NCBI GenBank assembly: GCA_016748015.1
Contig: JAAOMT010000235.1
Coordinates: forward strand, 1 to 24,830
Direction: 5' to 3'
Length of the DNA: 24,830 nucleotides
From: Geosiphon pyriformis
Lineage: Eukaryota > Glomeromycota > Glomeromycetes > Archaeosporales > Geosiphonaceae
The notes under the pieces were generated by a model. That model had not been told where the DNA came from, made no database searches, and saw nothing but the letters and a program-made list of their open reading frames with translations. Made by a program: the position numbers and the translations under genes. Shown piece by piece: positions 11,118 to 20,619 of this stretch. The first letter of the stretch is position 1. Each line of letters starts with the position of its first letter.

Positions 11118-13129
11118 ATGACCAGTACTCAGAACGTTCATTGTCCAGGTATTGACTACCTTATTGTCATAGATTTCGAGGCTACCTGTGATGAGAACGC
11201 CAACCCACAGGCACTTCAGGTTACCAAGGTAATTTAACACAAATGAAAACCCTATCGTACTTGGTGTTGGTTTGGTTTCGGTCGCTGGGTGCGTTCTCGA
11301 GCCGAATCCTGATTTCTATTTTTTTTCGTACTCCTTGAGAGGTTTAATACATCTCTAACGAGCCTTGAATGGACTTGGCTTCCACCTGTGCTATTCGTTT
11401 TCACCTAACTAGGAAACGGCCGAGATTATTGAGTTTGCTTGGGTTATTGTTGATACCAGCTCCTTGGAAGTGGTGAGCTTCTTATCATCGCTTTATAACA
11501 AACTCATGAGAAATAATTACCCAGTTAATTTATCTTTTTAATAATGCTGGCTATCTCTAGGTATACCAACACACTCAACATGTCAAGCCCGAGGTTACCC
11601 CCTTAACAAATTTTTGTACTACGCTCACCAAAATTACCTGGGAACAGTTAAATTCAGCTGGCACTCTCCAGGAGGCCATCACATCACTAGACAGCTATAT
11701 TCAATCTTTCATAATTGCCGATTCGAAAACTTTTTGTTTCTGTACACATGGAGCTTGGGATCTCAGAATTCAATTACCGCGGGAGGCTAGAGATAAAAAT
11801 ATTGATTTACCCTCATATCTAGCTCATTGTAGAATGTTTGACCTAAAACAAGAGTATCAAAGGTGGCAAGTGCATCATCCCGATGTAAAATTAAAAACTC
11901 AATCCTTGGGGGAAATGTGTGAGGCTTTCGAATTGCCGGTTGTCGGCCCACAACATTCTGGTTTGAATGACTCTTTGACAATGGTCCATATCATTAGATA
12001 CTTTTGCTCTTTCAGTCATCCGGATGTTTTCGTAAATCCAATTGACACCAATGCAGACTTAAATCAATTCAAGAAGGAACAATCGAAAGTGATTCATTTG
12101 GCGGGGTTGCCATTTGATGTCACTCAACCTGAGTTGGAGGCATGGTTTTCTGGTCAAGGGGTTAGACCCCAAATGTTATGGATGATTCGTACTCCAGATC
12201 ATCAGAAACCGAGCGGTTCTGGATTTGGTATATTCGCTACACACGATGATGCGATGGCGTGTTTGAATATGAATGGCCGAACTTTAGGAGATAGAGCTAT
12301 TGAAGTTAGTCCAAGTAGTGAGAGGGTCATCGAGGCAGCGGGAGCAATTCTAGCTCAATTTCCGGTATTTACATATTAATTAGCAAAATCATTGAATTTT
12401 TTGTACCTTTTTATCGATACTCTTATATGATTAAAGATGACGAAAACTCGTCTACGTCCTGGGGATTGGGTTTGTCTTGCCTGCCAATTTCATAATTTCG
12501 CTTCACGCAGAACTTGTTTCAAATGCAATGTCATCAACCCTCATCCTATACCAGTAACGCCCCCCAATTTCACTATCGGTGATTGGATGTGCCCAACTCC
12601 ACAATGCAATTTCCACAACTACGCCTCAAGAACGCAATGTTTACGGTGTGGGAATTTCAAACCACCCAACCTATACGGACCAGCTCCTTCCAACAATGTT
12701 GCCTTTAGACCTGGAGATTGGATGTGTCTTAACCCTAATTGTCTCTTTCAAAATTTTGCATCGAGAAGCCATTGTATGAGGTGTGGTTCCGCCAATCACA
12801 TAGGATTCGAAGCCTACCCAACTGGGGATCATGGAGGGTTTGGTGGTGGTGGACACCCTTCCTCATCACCAGCAGCAGCTCCATTTCGACCTGGTGATTG
12901 GTATTGCCCTGCATGTAATTCCCATAATTTTGCTTCACGATTTCAATGTATTCGTTGTGGAATAGCAAAACCCCCACAAATACCAGGTAGTGTTGCAACA
13001 GCAACTAACATGAAGCCCGGTGATTGGTTGTGCCGTAATGAGATGTGTGGTTATCACAACTTTGCCAAACGGACGCAGTGTGCTAAATGTGGAATGCCTA
13101 ATAGCGGAGATGGCTCCAACGGCTACTAA
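11118..13129 (+). CDS. NRP1: NRP1-type RNA-binding protein: DEDDh exonuclease domain, RRM and five RanBP2 zinc fingers
   Basis: Exons 11118-11228, 11413-11472, 11561-12364 and 12437-13129 give 555 aa. The N-terminal domain is an ERI1-like DEDDh 3'-5' exonuclease: Asp19 and Glu21 (VIDFEATCDE), Asp124 (THGAWDL), His189 and Asp194 (QHSGLND), so all five catalytic residues are present. An RRM follows (about 234-312) with RNP2 VIHLAGLP and RNP1 SGFGIFAT. The last exon encodes five RanBP2-type zinc fingers of form GDWxC...NFASR...CxxC; fingers 1 and 4 have CxxC and fingers 2, 3 and 5 have CxxxxC as the first pair. The order matches yeast Nrp1, a stress-granule-associated protein of unclear function, which has two fingers. 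The last intron (12365-12436, 72 nt, phase 0) is inferred; unspliced, the protein would end at 12379 and the fingers would have their own ATG at 12437. The nuclease is likely active on RNA, but this is untested. Confidence 0.85.
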
Positions 13130-13970
13130 GGAAACATGCTGTTGGTAATTAACTGGGAAATCATGAGAATGTGTGTGTGGGTGCTGGGTGAATAATCTAG
13201 AATATCAAGTGTTTTTTTATTTATATAAAGAAATAGTCAAATGTTGGAGTGTTATCCTATTTCTATGCAGTTATTTGGCTGAGTGTGAGCGAAAATATTT
13301 CATTGGGATTTTTCATTTTTAACAACCTCGTATATGGAGCGTGGAGTAACGTGATCAAAATTTTTCTGTGCATTATATATTATTTTTTATTTCGTTCCAT
13401 TATCTCCCTCACATTTGTATATATCCCTTCTTGCTGTCTATTATTCTTAAGTCTATGCTTCTTTTTCATCTATGGAGATCTTTCATTCAATTTTCATTAG
13501 AGAATGGTTAAAATATGTTCCTTAACCGTTGTGACTTTCTTAAACATTGTTTTTGCTGGCTTTGGTGTTTGGTGAATTGCTCTGAAATTACGATTTTTGC
13601 TTAAACTTGCAATGTTTTTAAAGAGTTCAAAAGACTTCTTTGGGCCCCAAAAGCTTTCTTAAAAAAAAGGTGAAAGAGTTGCAATAGACAAGGTAAAGAG
13701 ACGACGATTAGTAAATGCACAAGTTGACACAAATATTTTTTGACCCAATAGGTTCGGTCGTATTCCACAATTCAAGGGCATTGGGATTAACCCAAATAGT
13801 GATGATATCGTAGTTTGGAAAAACAGGATAATTAAGAGTAGATGAGTTGTTATTATGATTGATGTTTAGGGCGAAGTTACCAAGGTAGAGTTTCCAAGCT
13901 TTATGTGTAAACCTGCATAAATTTCTAAAAAAATTTCGATGTTCAAGTTTTCAGTTACCGGCTCGAAAAC
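13130..13970. other. Convergent intergenic region between NRP1-type and aminopeptidase genes
   Basis: This region holds the 3' ends of two convergent genes. It is T-rich after 13200, consistent with 3' UTR and polyadenylation signals for the plus-strand gene. The 83-codon plus-strand frame at 13249-13500 is an aromatic and hydrophobic translation of T-rich DNA without homology I recognise. A minus-strand frame open from about 13950 to the TAA at 13708 lacks an ATG. I call no gene here. Confidence 0.55.
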
Positions 13971-15539
13971 CTAATCAACAAATACACGTTGATCGATCTC
14001 ATGGAAATCCTCAAAAAATGTCTAAAAACAACAATGGGAGAACAACATTAATCCAGTCATAAGATTATAAAATATTCCAATGATACGTACTTCAAATAGG
14101 TTGATTGCGTGAACAACATCCTCCGTGCCTGATACCTCCCGAATGGAATGCATACTCAGTTGTGGATTACCAACGTCTAAAGAACGAACTTCAATAAGAT
14201 TCTCAAAAAAACAAATTTGGTAGAAATTACAATATTTTCACTTGCCAACAGTACGTAAGCCCAAGTTTGTACTAATCATTGGTCCAATAGTTGAACCACA
14301 GGAACTGTCTGCACGGACAACAAATTCTTGTAGTGGCACCTTTCTTTTCTTGGCGATCTCTCGCAAAATGAATGAAGTAACAGACGTAGTTGCGTAACGC
14401 TGATTAGCGTTTAACTTGATTACAACGCCTTTGTGCATCTGTGGACGATGATTTTCTTCATGTTTTTCCGCATAATTGGGATGAACAGCATGTGCCATAT
14501 CTGCGCTGATCAAAAAACTCTTTTGTACGGTTTCTTGAAAGATAGTTCCAGAAGTCATCACATGATCCCCAATTTTGGACAAGGTCAATCTTCGGATAGT
14601 GTGTTCTAAAAGGCTTGAATCTGCCCCATGGGCTGTCGCACTTCCGACCTCCTCATTATCAAATAGGGCAATCATTCGAATATTTGGCTCATCCAGCAGA
14701 GATCTACCTTCATCTGCATTAGTGCTGTTGATCAAAGCAACCAATGCAGTATATGACATCATTAAATTATCGAGACGGGCAGAGAAAATGAATTCATTGT
14801 AAGCACCACCAATCGTTGCGGCATGGACATCATAAAGACATAATTCAAAATCTTTAATTTGCTCGACTTTTATATTTAATTCTTTTGCCAATATATTAAG
14901 CAATACTGAGTGATGATTGGGTGGCTCAGGATGGTCACCGTTAACAATGTTAACTGAGGCGTCTAAATTCTTGGTGACAGTAGCTAATAATGGAGTCAGG
15001 TGTGTTTCCTTGTTGAATTTAAATCCATTGGTGTTTACCTCCCGGTCGAGATGAATTGCCAATGTGGGAACACGAAGGATGGGTCTCGATATTCGAACAA
15101 GTTTACCATAATAAGTATTATTATTCGACTCAATAATTACACGGCCGGCGACACTCAAATCACGGTCGAACCAGGTATGCCATAGCCCTCCTCCATACGG
15201 TTCTACACCTACTTGCAAATATCCAACACTTTGTTTCTTTGATATAGGTTTCAACTTAAGACAAGGGGAATCTGTGTGGGCACCGACTATTGACAGACCA
15301 TTTCCAGGAACATATTTTCCACCAATGGCAAAAGCAACTAACGTGCTTTGATTTCTAGTGAAATAATATTTACAGTTTGGCTTTAAAATCTTTTCCCAGC
15401 TCTCACGTTCTTGAATTTTCTCATAGCCTGCAGCAGCTAAATGCTTTATAGCTTCTTGAACTGCGTGGAAGGGAGAAGGTGAACTATCAACAAATTTTAT
15501 AAAATCCTCAGCTTCCTTGGGAGGCTTAATTTCTGTCAT
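13971..15539 (-). CDS. APE4: Aspartyl aminopeptidase (M18 family)
   Basis: Three exons (15539-14246, 14176-14091, 14021-13971) give 476 aa, the usual size for DNPEP/Ape4. This is a di-zinc cytosolic aminopeptidase that removes N-terminal Asp and Glu; in yeast Ape4 is also carried to the vacuole. All the metal and catalytic motifs are present: His88 in VGAHTDSPCLK, Asp257 in SARLDNL, Glu296 and Glu297 in LFDNEEVGS, Asp348 in ISADMAHAVHPNY, and the last His in QLSMHSIRE from exon 2. The first junction joins GLRTV to DVGNPQLSMHSIRE only if a GC donor is used (intron 14245-14177). The start ATG precedes EIKPPKEAEDFIKFVDSSPS, a normal N-terminus. The gene is divergent from the RRM gene at 15992 and convergent with the NRP1-type gene. 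Confidence 0.95.
14177..14245 (-). other. GC-AG intron in aspartyl aminopeptidase
   Basis: On the minus strand the 69-nt intron starts G|GCAAGT, the consensus of GC donors, and ends TTTAG|AC. It joins GTT-G to AC-GTT, giving RTVDVGNPQ, the family sequence. Using the GT two bases downstream of the GC (AA|GTGAAA), or the GTACTG 10 bases upstream of it, breaks the frame. Confidence 0.85.
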
Positions 15540-15991
15540 CCTGGCTAAAAGTGGAAATTATTGTTAAATGTTGCTTCTTAAAATGATTGGGCTACTGATT
15601 CTATAGTCTGAGTAATATAAATTTATATATAATTATCAATTAATATTTAAATTAAAATTATTTATTATTATATAAGGTAAGAGGGAGAATGGAGGTATTG
15701 TGGCGAAGTTAGAAAATGGGTATACTTTCACGCATCTTATTCTCGCACGCGAATTTATTGGCACAATATCTCATTCACCCTTTACTTTATTTGAACATTA
15801 AATTTAAAAAATATTACATTTTTTAATTATAAAATTTGATTTTTGCATTTTAAATATTATTTTAAATTATAATATTAAAAAAGATTATATTGATCAATAA
15901 CATACCAATATTAGTCACGTAATAAAATTTATTTATGAGTCATCATATCTATTAAGTCTAATATTTTCTTTTTCATCTCACACCCATAATC
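15540..15991. promoter_or_regulatory. Divergent promoter region, aminopeptidase / RRM gene
   Basis: These 452 bases separate the start codons of two genes transcribed away from each other, so they should hold both promoters. The DNA is AT-rich (15620-15660 and 15790-15930) with a less AT-rich centre around 15680-15780. I see no specific factor-binding site I can name. Confidence 0.5.
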
Positions 15992-16642
15992 ATGGCCTTG
16001 TATGCTATAAACGCTTCACGGATTTATTTTCACGTTTCAAAACCCCCCACTTGCATGCAGGATTCACGACGAGTATTCGATTATTTTGCAAAGAAAGGAG
16101 AATTGACTATTTACTCTTTTGTAAAGGTTTGTTCTTTCGATTGAGCGCTTTTCAAAACCAACCTTCCCCATTCCCAAACATTTGGTCGTTTAAGTCAACT
16201 TCCAACAAATATTTGTCTCCCTTCCAATCATTATCGATTACTAAGAGTTAATTTGAAATCAATTCAGTCTCCTGATTCAAAAAGTTACAATCGCTATGGA
16301 TTCCTATCCTTTAAGGATGAATCAGTTACCAAAGAGGTCCTTGATACCAAATTTCATAAAGTAGACTTTTTGGAACTGCCTATCGAAGTTTCACTTGCAG
16401 CTCCACAGTCATGCACGGGTCGGTTATAACTTAAACCCCTATGTTAATTTTAATTTGACTCCTCAATATCCTCTAATATTTTATTTGAACGGATCACACT
16501 ATAATAGGAAAGAAAAACGTACCATATCATCTTGGAAGAGCCAATCCCAATGCCATATGGAGTGGTTTCTATAAAGATCCAGCTTCACGATATCTTCCCA
16601 ATCCTCCAAACAACAAAAGCTCTACTTGATTCTAACATATAA
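15992..16642 (+). CDS. Small single-RRM protein, function unknown
   Basis: Exons 15992-16126, 16268-16418 and 16539-16642 give 129 aa. The protein is essentially one RRM: RNP2 is RIYFHV (residues 10-15), the first helix is DSRRVFDYFAKKGEL, and RNP1 is NRYGFLSF just after the first junction (K45 to SPDS). Next come ETKF-like DTKFHKVDFLELPIEVSL and a short tail PIPMPYGVVSIKIQLHDIF. Exon 1 and exon 2 are convincing because both RNP motifs come out in frame. The third exon is less certain: a rival last exon at 16791-16921 enters in the same phase and gives 138 aa. I know the fold but not the specific family. It presumably binds RNA; the cell compartment is unclear because the RRM starts almost at the N-terminus. 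It is divergent from the aminopeptidase gene. Confidence 0.65.
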
Positions 16643-16644
16643 TC

Positions 16645-16681
16645 GAACACTCGCAATTCTTTTAGGATGATGCGAGTGTTC
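16645..16681. repeat. Perfect 11-bp inverted repeat (hairpin)
   Basis: gaacactcgca (16645-16655) and its exact reverse complement tgcgagtgttc (16671-16681) are separated by 15 bases. The stem begins two bases after the TAA of the RRM gene. In RNA it could form a stable stem-loop in the 3' UTR, or inside an intron if the rival last exon is used. Confidence 0.8.
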
Positions 16682-16790
16682 TATAATTTCAGAGGGAAAT
16701 ATTATAGGCAAAGTTGAAATTTGAAACTGTAATGATAAACAGAGATTAGTTGAACTTCATCTATTTCAAGGTCTTGATGGGATCAGCTAG

Positions 16791-16921
16791 AATTCACCAA
16801 CTATATGGAAATCAGGTTAAGTAATAACATAGCCACCCTTATTAAAGGATTTAAAATCAAAAAGCGTCGATTTCTTTGGAGATTTGGGAGTCTCGAAGCT
16901 ATGCGTCAAATGCTTGATTGA
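16791..16921 (+). other. Candidate alternative last exon of the RRM gene
   Basis: After an AGCTAG acceptor, an open frame encodes EFTNYMEIRLSNN, then GFKIKKRRFLWRFGSLEAM, and ends with TGA at 16919-16921. It enters in phase 1, the same phase as the exon at 16539, so exon 2 (ending 16418) can splice to either. The basic, non-repetitive sequence looks coding. The composition and phase are seen; the splice is inferred. Confidence 0.4.
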
Positions 16922-17105
16922 ATATTGTTTTCATTGTTAAAGGGTGGCGAATCAAATTGGAAATAGGCAGGTAGAAAATTATAATACGAGTAATCTTGCA
17001 TTCACTTTCTCTGGATCTCCATATCTGGATGTTTGTCTCAATTCAAATTCATGACATTTACGCATATGTAGTATCTTATTGAAATTGGTTTTTTATTCGG
17101 ATTAA

Positions 17106-18089
17106 TTAATTTTCGTTACGTTTTTTTGGCACTCTATATCCGAAACACATAAAATACCCTTCGGTTGATTTTGCACGTGAAGCGCTTGGTTTTTCATTTT
17201 TTACTGTTGTAAACTTACTCCTTAATATCGTTTTAAAATCATGCTCAGTACCTCCCATCAAGAACTATGGATCATGTAAAAGAAAAACTGAGCATAATTA
17301 TCTCTGATGAAATGACTTCAATTCCTAAATATATTACAAACCTTACAAAGAAAAGTACCCCCCTGTTTCAAACTTTGCTCTGAGAACCTCAATGCAGATT
17401 CGCACAATTCCTTTCATATGAAGTGGGAAATGTAAAGATAATATTATAAACAATTTGTTTTCATCATTTTTTGATTCCATTATCAATTTACCATCGATCT
17501 GGCATGATCCGCGGTATGTTGGCCTGAGAAATTCGGAGCCATGTCACTAACAACAACATCTGCCATCCTTCCCTCTAATAATTCCATTACTCTTGTTTGT
17601 ATTTCACTTTCATTAAAATCACCTTTCAGAATATTGACCCCAGTTATAGCTTCTATAGGCAGCAAATCTATTGCTATTATACGACCTTCATCAATCGGGA
17701 AAGTATCATGTTCTTGAAGTTTGGGAAACACTTTTTGTGCAATGTATTGACTCCAGCTACCGGGGGCTGCGCCACAATCCACTACTATTGCTTTTGGTTG
17801 TATAAACTGGTATTTTTCGTCGAGCTGCATCAGTTTATAAATACTACGGGCCCCTTAAATAATTTGCCGTTATATTAGCCATAAATAATCCAACAGAGGA
17901 AAAGTTGGAGGTATTTATTAACACTCTACGATAATTTTCTGCCATCGCCTTCTTTACATATTGATCTCTTGTTTGCCGTGCAATCCAATTTTTTGAAGAG
18001 ACAGACGAAGCGAAACGTGCATTAATCGCGAAATTATGGGCGATGGTTGACGAAATGCATTTTGAAAATGAATGTATAGCGATTTTCAT
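17106..18089 (-). CDS. MRM2: Mitochondrial 21S/16S rRNA uridine 2'-O-methyltransferase (FtsJ/RrmJ family)
   Basis: Four exons (18089-17930, 17853-17492, 17410-17342, 17264-17106) give 249 aa, the length of human MRM2. The N-terminal 35 residues (MKIAIHSFSKCISS...) form a basic, Ser-rich mitochondrial presequence. The first junction yields ENYRARSIYKLMQLDEKY, the FtsJ start motif. The SAM-binding site is VVDCGAAPGSW (78-88). The catalytic Lys-Asp-Lys-Glu tetrad is complete: Lys60, Asp157 (VVSDMAPNFSG), Lys197 (GGTFLCK) and Glu232 (SRAKSTEGYF). The enzyme methylates a conserved uridine in the peptidyl-transferase A-loop of mitochondrial large-subunit rRNA. It is divergent from pantothenate kinase across 263 bases. 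The ATG at 18087-18089 is the first in frame; the TTG three codons upstream is not needed. Confidence 0.93.
17241..17295. repeat. 9-bp inverted repeat spanning a splice acceptor of MRM2
   Basis: atgctcagt (17241-17249, in exon 4) and actgagcat (17287-17295, in intron 3) are reverse complements 37 bases apart. They flank the acceptor at 17265/17264. A stem of this size may be chance in AT-rich DNA. Confidence 0.5.
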
Positions 18090-18352
18090 TATGTTCAAAC
18101 TGTACTAATAAAAGAAATACGTATAATAAAAAAATTGTTTGTAATTAATAAAAAACAATGAACTAGTAAGTTTATATTAATATGGATAATTATTTTATTT
18201 TATTATATTATGTATTTTATTAATAAAATAAAATTGTTTTATAAAAGATTATCGATATAGTTTTCATCAACTTTGTGATTAATTAGATTAATTAGATCAC
18301 ATTTCATATATCGAGTTAGACAACTTGAAAGTAAGACTTTTACGTTTGGCTA
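18090..18352. promoter_or_regulatory. Divergent promoter region, MRM2 / pantothenate kinase
   Basis: Only 263 bases separate the two start codons. The MRM2-proximal half is nearly pure A/T (18110-18240). A short tandem ATTAGATTA element occurs near 18280-18296. This region must contain both core promoters. Confidence 0.5.
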
Positions 18353-20218
18353 ATGGACTTTACCGGTGCCTCCATTTGTAAGGAGTCTCCCGATTCTCCC
18401 CTTCCGAAAACTTGGGACATTCTTTTGCCCAACCAGGCCGAGTACGTTTCTCGAATCGCAGTTGATGTAGGTTTTTTAATAGCTTTGATGTTGGAGTCAC
18501 ACTGATTTTCAGGTCATTTAAATTTAATACCTCAACTCCAAGATTGGCGGCTCCTTAGCAAAATTAGTTTATTTTTCTCGCGATCCAGCGACCTCTTCGA
18601 CAACAGGTGGTCGTTTAAATTTCACCAAATTTGAGACGGAAAAGATCCATGAATGCATTGATTTTATTGCAAAGCTTATTTCAGCCCGAAAGCTAGCTGG
18701 TAATAAAGACAAGGAAGAGGTTGTAATAAAAGCTACTGGTGGAGGTGCTCATAAACATTATAAAATGTTCAAGGAATATTTACCAGAAGTTAGAGTGGAA
18801 AAGGAAGATGAAATGAATTGTTTAATCACTGGTAAAGTCAAATTAATTTTCCCTTTTTGAAGAAGAGATTCTAATTATTTTAATTTTAAAAAAGCAATTT
18901 TAATTTCTTTGGAATTAATTCAATAAACTAGGTGGGAACTTCTTAATTTCTAAAATTCCATATGAAGTTTTCACCTATAGCGATAAAGATCCCATGCGCT
19001 TTGAAGAGCCCCCGGAAAATATTTTCCCATATATGGTAAATTAGCTTTTGTCGAAAAAAATTGTTAAGTGATTTCGATCAGTATAAAAATCAAGTAAAGA
19101 TTATCGGGATAGATTATAATCGAAATCTTATTTTTATTCAATTGCTCTTCTCATCCCAATTTGTCATCCCATTTCCCCTCGATTTATAACCTTATTAAAT
19201 GATCTCTCAAAGCTGGTTAACATTGGGTCGGGTGTGAGGTAAATTGTTTTTTTTTTGACATTTTAATTTATAAGAAATAATAATTTTTTTGATAAACTTG
19301 AAAAATAGTATACTCAAAGTTACAGGAACAGATAAATTTGAACGGATATCCGGTACCCCTGTAAGATTAACATGATGAACTTTTGTTTTGGAAACTTTAA
19401 AACCCTATTTAACATGATATTATTTTAAATTTATATAAAGTTGGGAGGTGGAACTCTATGGGGCTTACTTTCTTTATTAACCAGCGCAAACTCGTTCGAT
19501 GGTAGATTTTTCATTTTTTTTATATCAATTTAATTAGAGAAAATAATCCTTTCTAATAAATTTTGATCCAATATATGAGTCTATCTTAGAAATGTTGGAT
19601 ATGAGTAAACATGGAGATAATAAGAATGTGGTACGTGTTGATTCAAAAGACATTTTAAAAATACACATTTTTGATTTGATTCTTTTGAATAGGATATGTT
19701 AGTTGGGGATATATACGGGACAGATTATACTAAGATTGGTCTTGCATCATCAGTTACTGCTTCTTCAATGGGCAAGGTTTTTCGAGAGGAAATAAAACAC
19801 AAAACTGAAGGTATCAGGAGTGAAGATATCGCTCGATCTGTTTTGCTTATGATTAGGTAAGTAGATCAATTAGTTTTTTTCTAATAAATTAATATTTTTT
19901 TCTTTCCTTAATTTCGATTATATTAGCAATAATATAGGCCAGATTGCTTATTTAAATGCTCAAGCACATGGATTGAAAAGATTATATTTTGGTGGTTATT
20001 TCATACGAGGTATTGAAATTTTGTTACTATTTCCTACCTTAAAAAAGATAATAAAAATAAACCTTCTTTCATTGAATTCATTACAAGGTCATTCTATTAC
20101 TATGAACACTTTATCATACGCAATCGATTATTGGTCTAAAGGAACGATCAAAGCACTCTTTCTTCGCCATGAAGGATACTTGGGTGCTGTTGGTGCTTTT
20201 CTTGAAGGTAAAAATTAA
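18353..20218 (+). CDS. CAB1: Pantothenate kinase (eukaryotic/Fumble type), ten exons
   Basis: Exons 18353-18466, 18543-18831, 18932-19035, 19213-19238, 19309-19360, 19441-19501, 19590-19630, 19693-19856, 19927-20009 and 20088-20218 give 354 aa, close to yeast Cab1. The enzyme phosphorylates pantothenate with ATP, the first and controlling step of coenzyme A synthesis. Motifs in order: the first phosphate loop [23 protein letters not shown], the catalytic-acid segment [10 protein letters not shown], the second phosphate loop [58 protein letters not shown], and the C-terminus [12 protein letters not shown]. All donors are GT and all acceptors AG, and each junction keeps the frame. Exon 4 is only 26 nt. 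The last intron (20010-20087, 78 nt) is a multiple of three with no in-frame stop, so retaining it would insert 26 residues. Confidence 0.94.
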
Positions 20219-20619
20219 GATTAAGTTTAAAATCGATCCACCTTGAAAATCATGTGAATCCGATTTATAATAGGTTGTATCAATAAAAAGTGATAAATAT
20301 TATAATATATACATATGATCAATATAAATAACAAATTTTCTTTGTTTTTTTATAATGCTTTATTAAGTGAGATTCAATCATTATTATTGTTTTATTTTAG
20401 CAATTTTTAGAAGAATTTTTAAGTTTTTATTTAATAAATTACAAAAACAAACAAATAATTTCTTAATAATACAAATTAAAAAATAAATAAAATAAGAAGT
20501 ATTTGTTTTTAATTTAATAAATTTTTAATGTTATATAAGTAAAATTTTTGGTTATTAATCTAATTTTATTTTTTTAAAAATTATTTACAAAAAATTATTA
20601 AAATAGTTAAACATTTTTT
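20219..20619. other. AT-rich intergenic DNA
   Basis: This is the 3' flank of pantothenate kinase, running into the 3' end of LINE relic C. Long A/T runs, especially 20340-20600, have no open frame worth calling. It presumably includes the gene's polyadenylation site. Confidence 0.6.

Noticed and set aside
12579-13004. ORFs in other frames over the zinc-finger exon and the minus-strand ORF at 11787
   Set aside because: The five regular Cys patterns in the main frame show which frame is coding.
13249-13500. 83-codon hydrophobic plus-strand ORF resembling a membrane protein
   Set aside because: It is a translation of T-rich 3' flanking DNA, with biased Phe, Leu and Ile content and no recognisable domain or neighbours supporting it.
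13708-13950. Minus-strand frame of about 80 codons (contains FPNYDIITIWVNPNALELW)
   Set aside because: It has no ATG and no clear splice site feeding it, and it lies downstream of the natural stop of the aminopeptidase. It is interesting in composition but unsupported.
14575-15185. Plus-strand ORFs at 14575-14802 and 15000-15185
   Set aside because: They are antisense to the aspartyl aminopeptidase exon.
16051-16251. 66-codon ORF starting at 16051
   Set aside because: It overlaps exon 1 and intron 1 of the RRM gene in a different frame. The frame from 15992 gives both RNP motifs after splicing.
17597-17878. Plus-strand ORF of 93 codons
   Set aside because: It is antisense to MRM2 exon 2.
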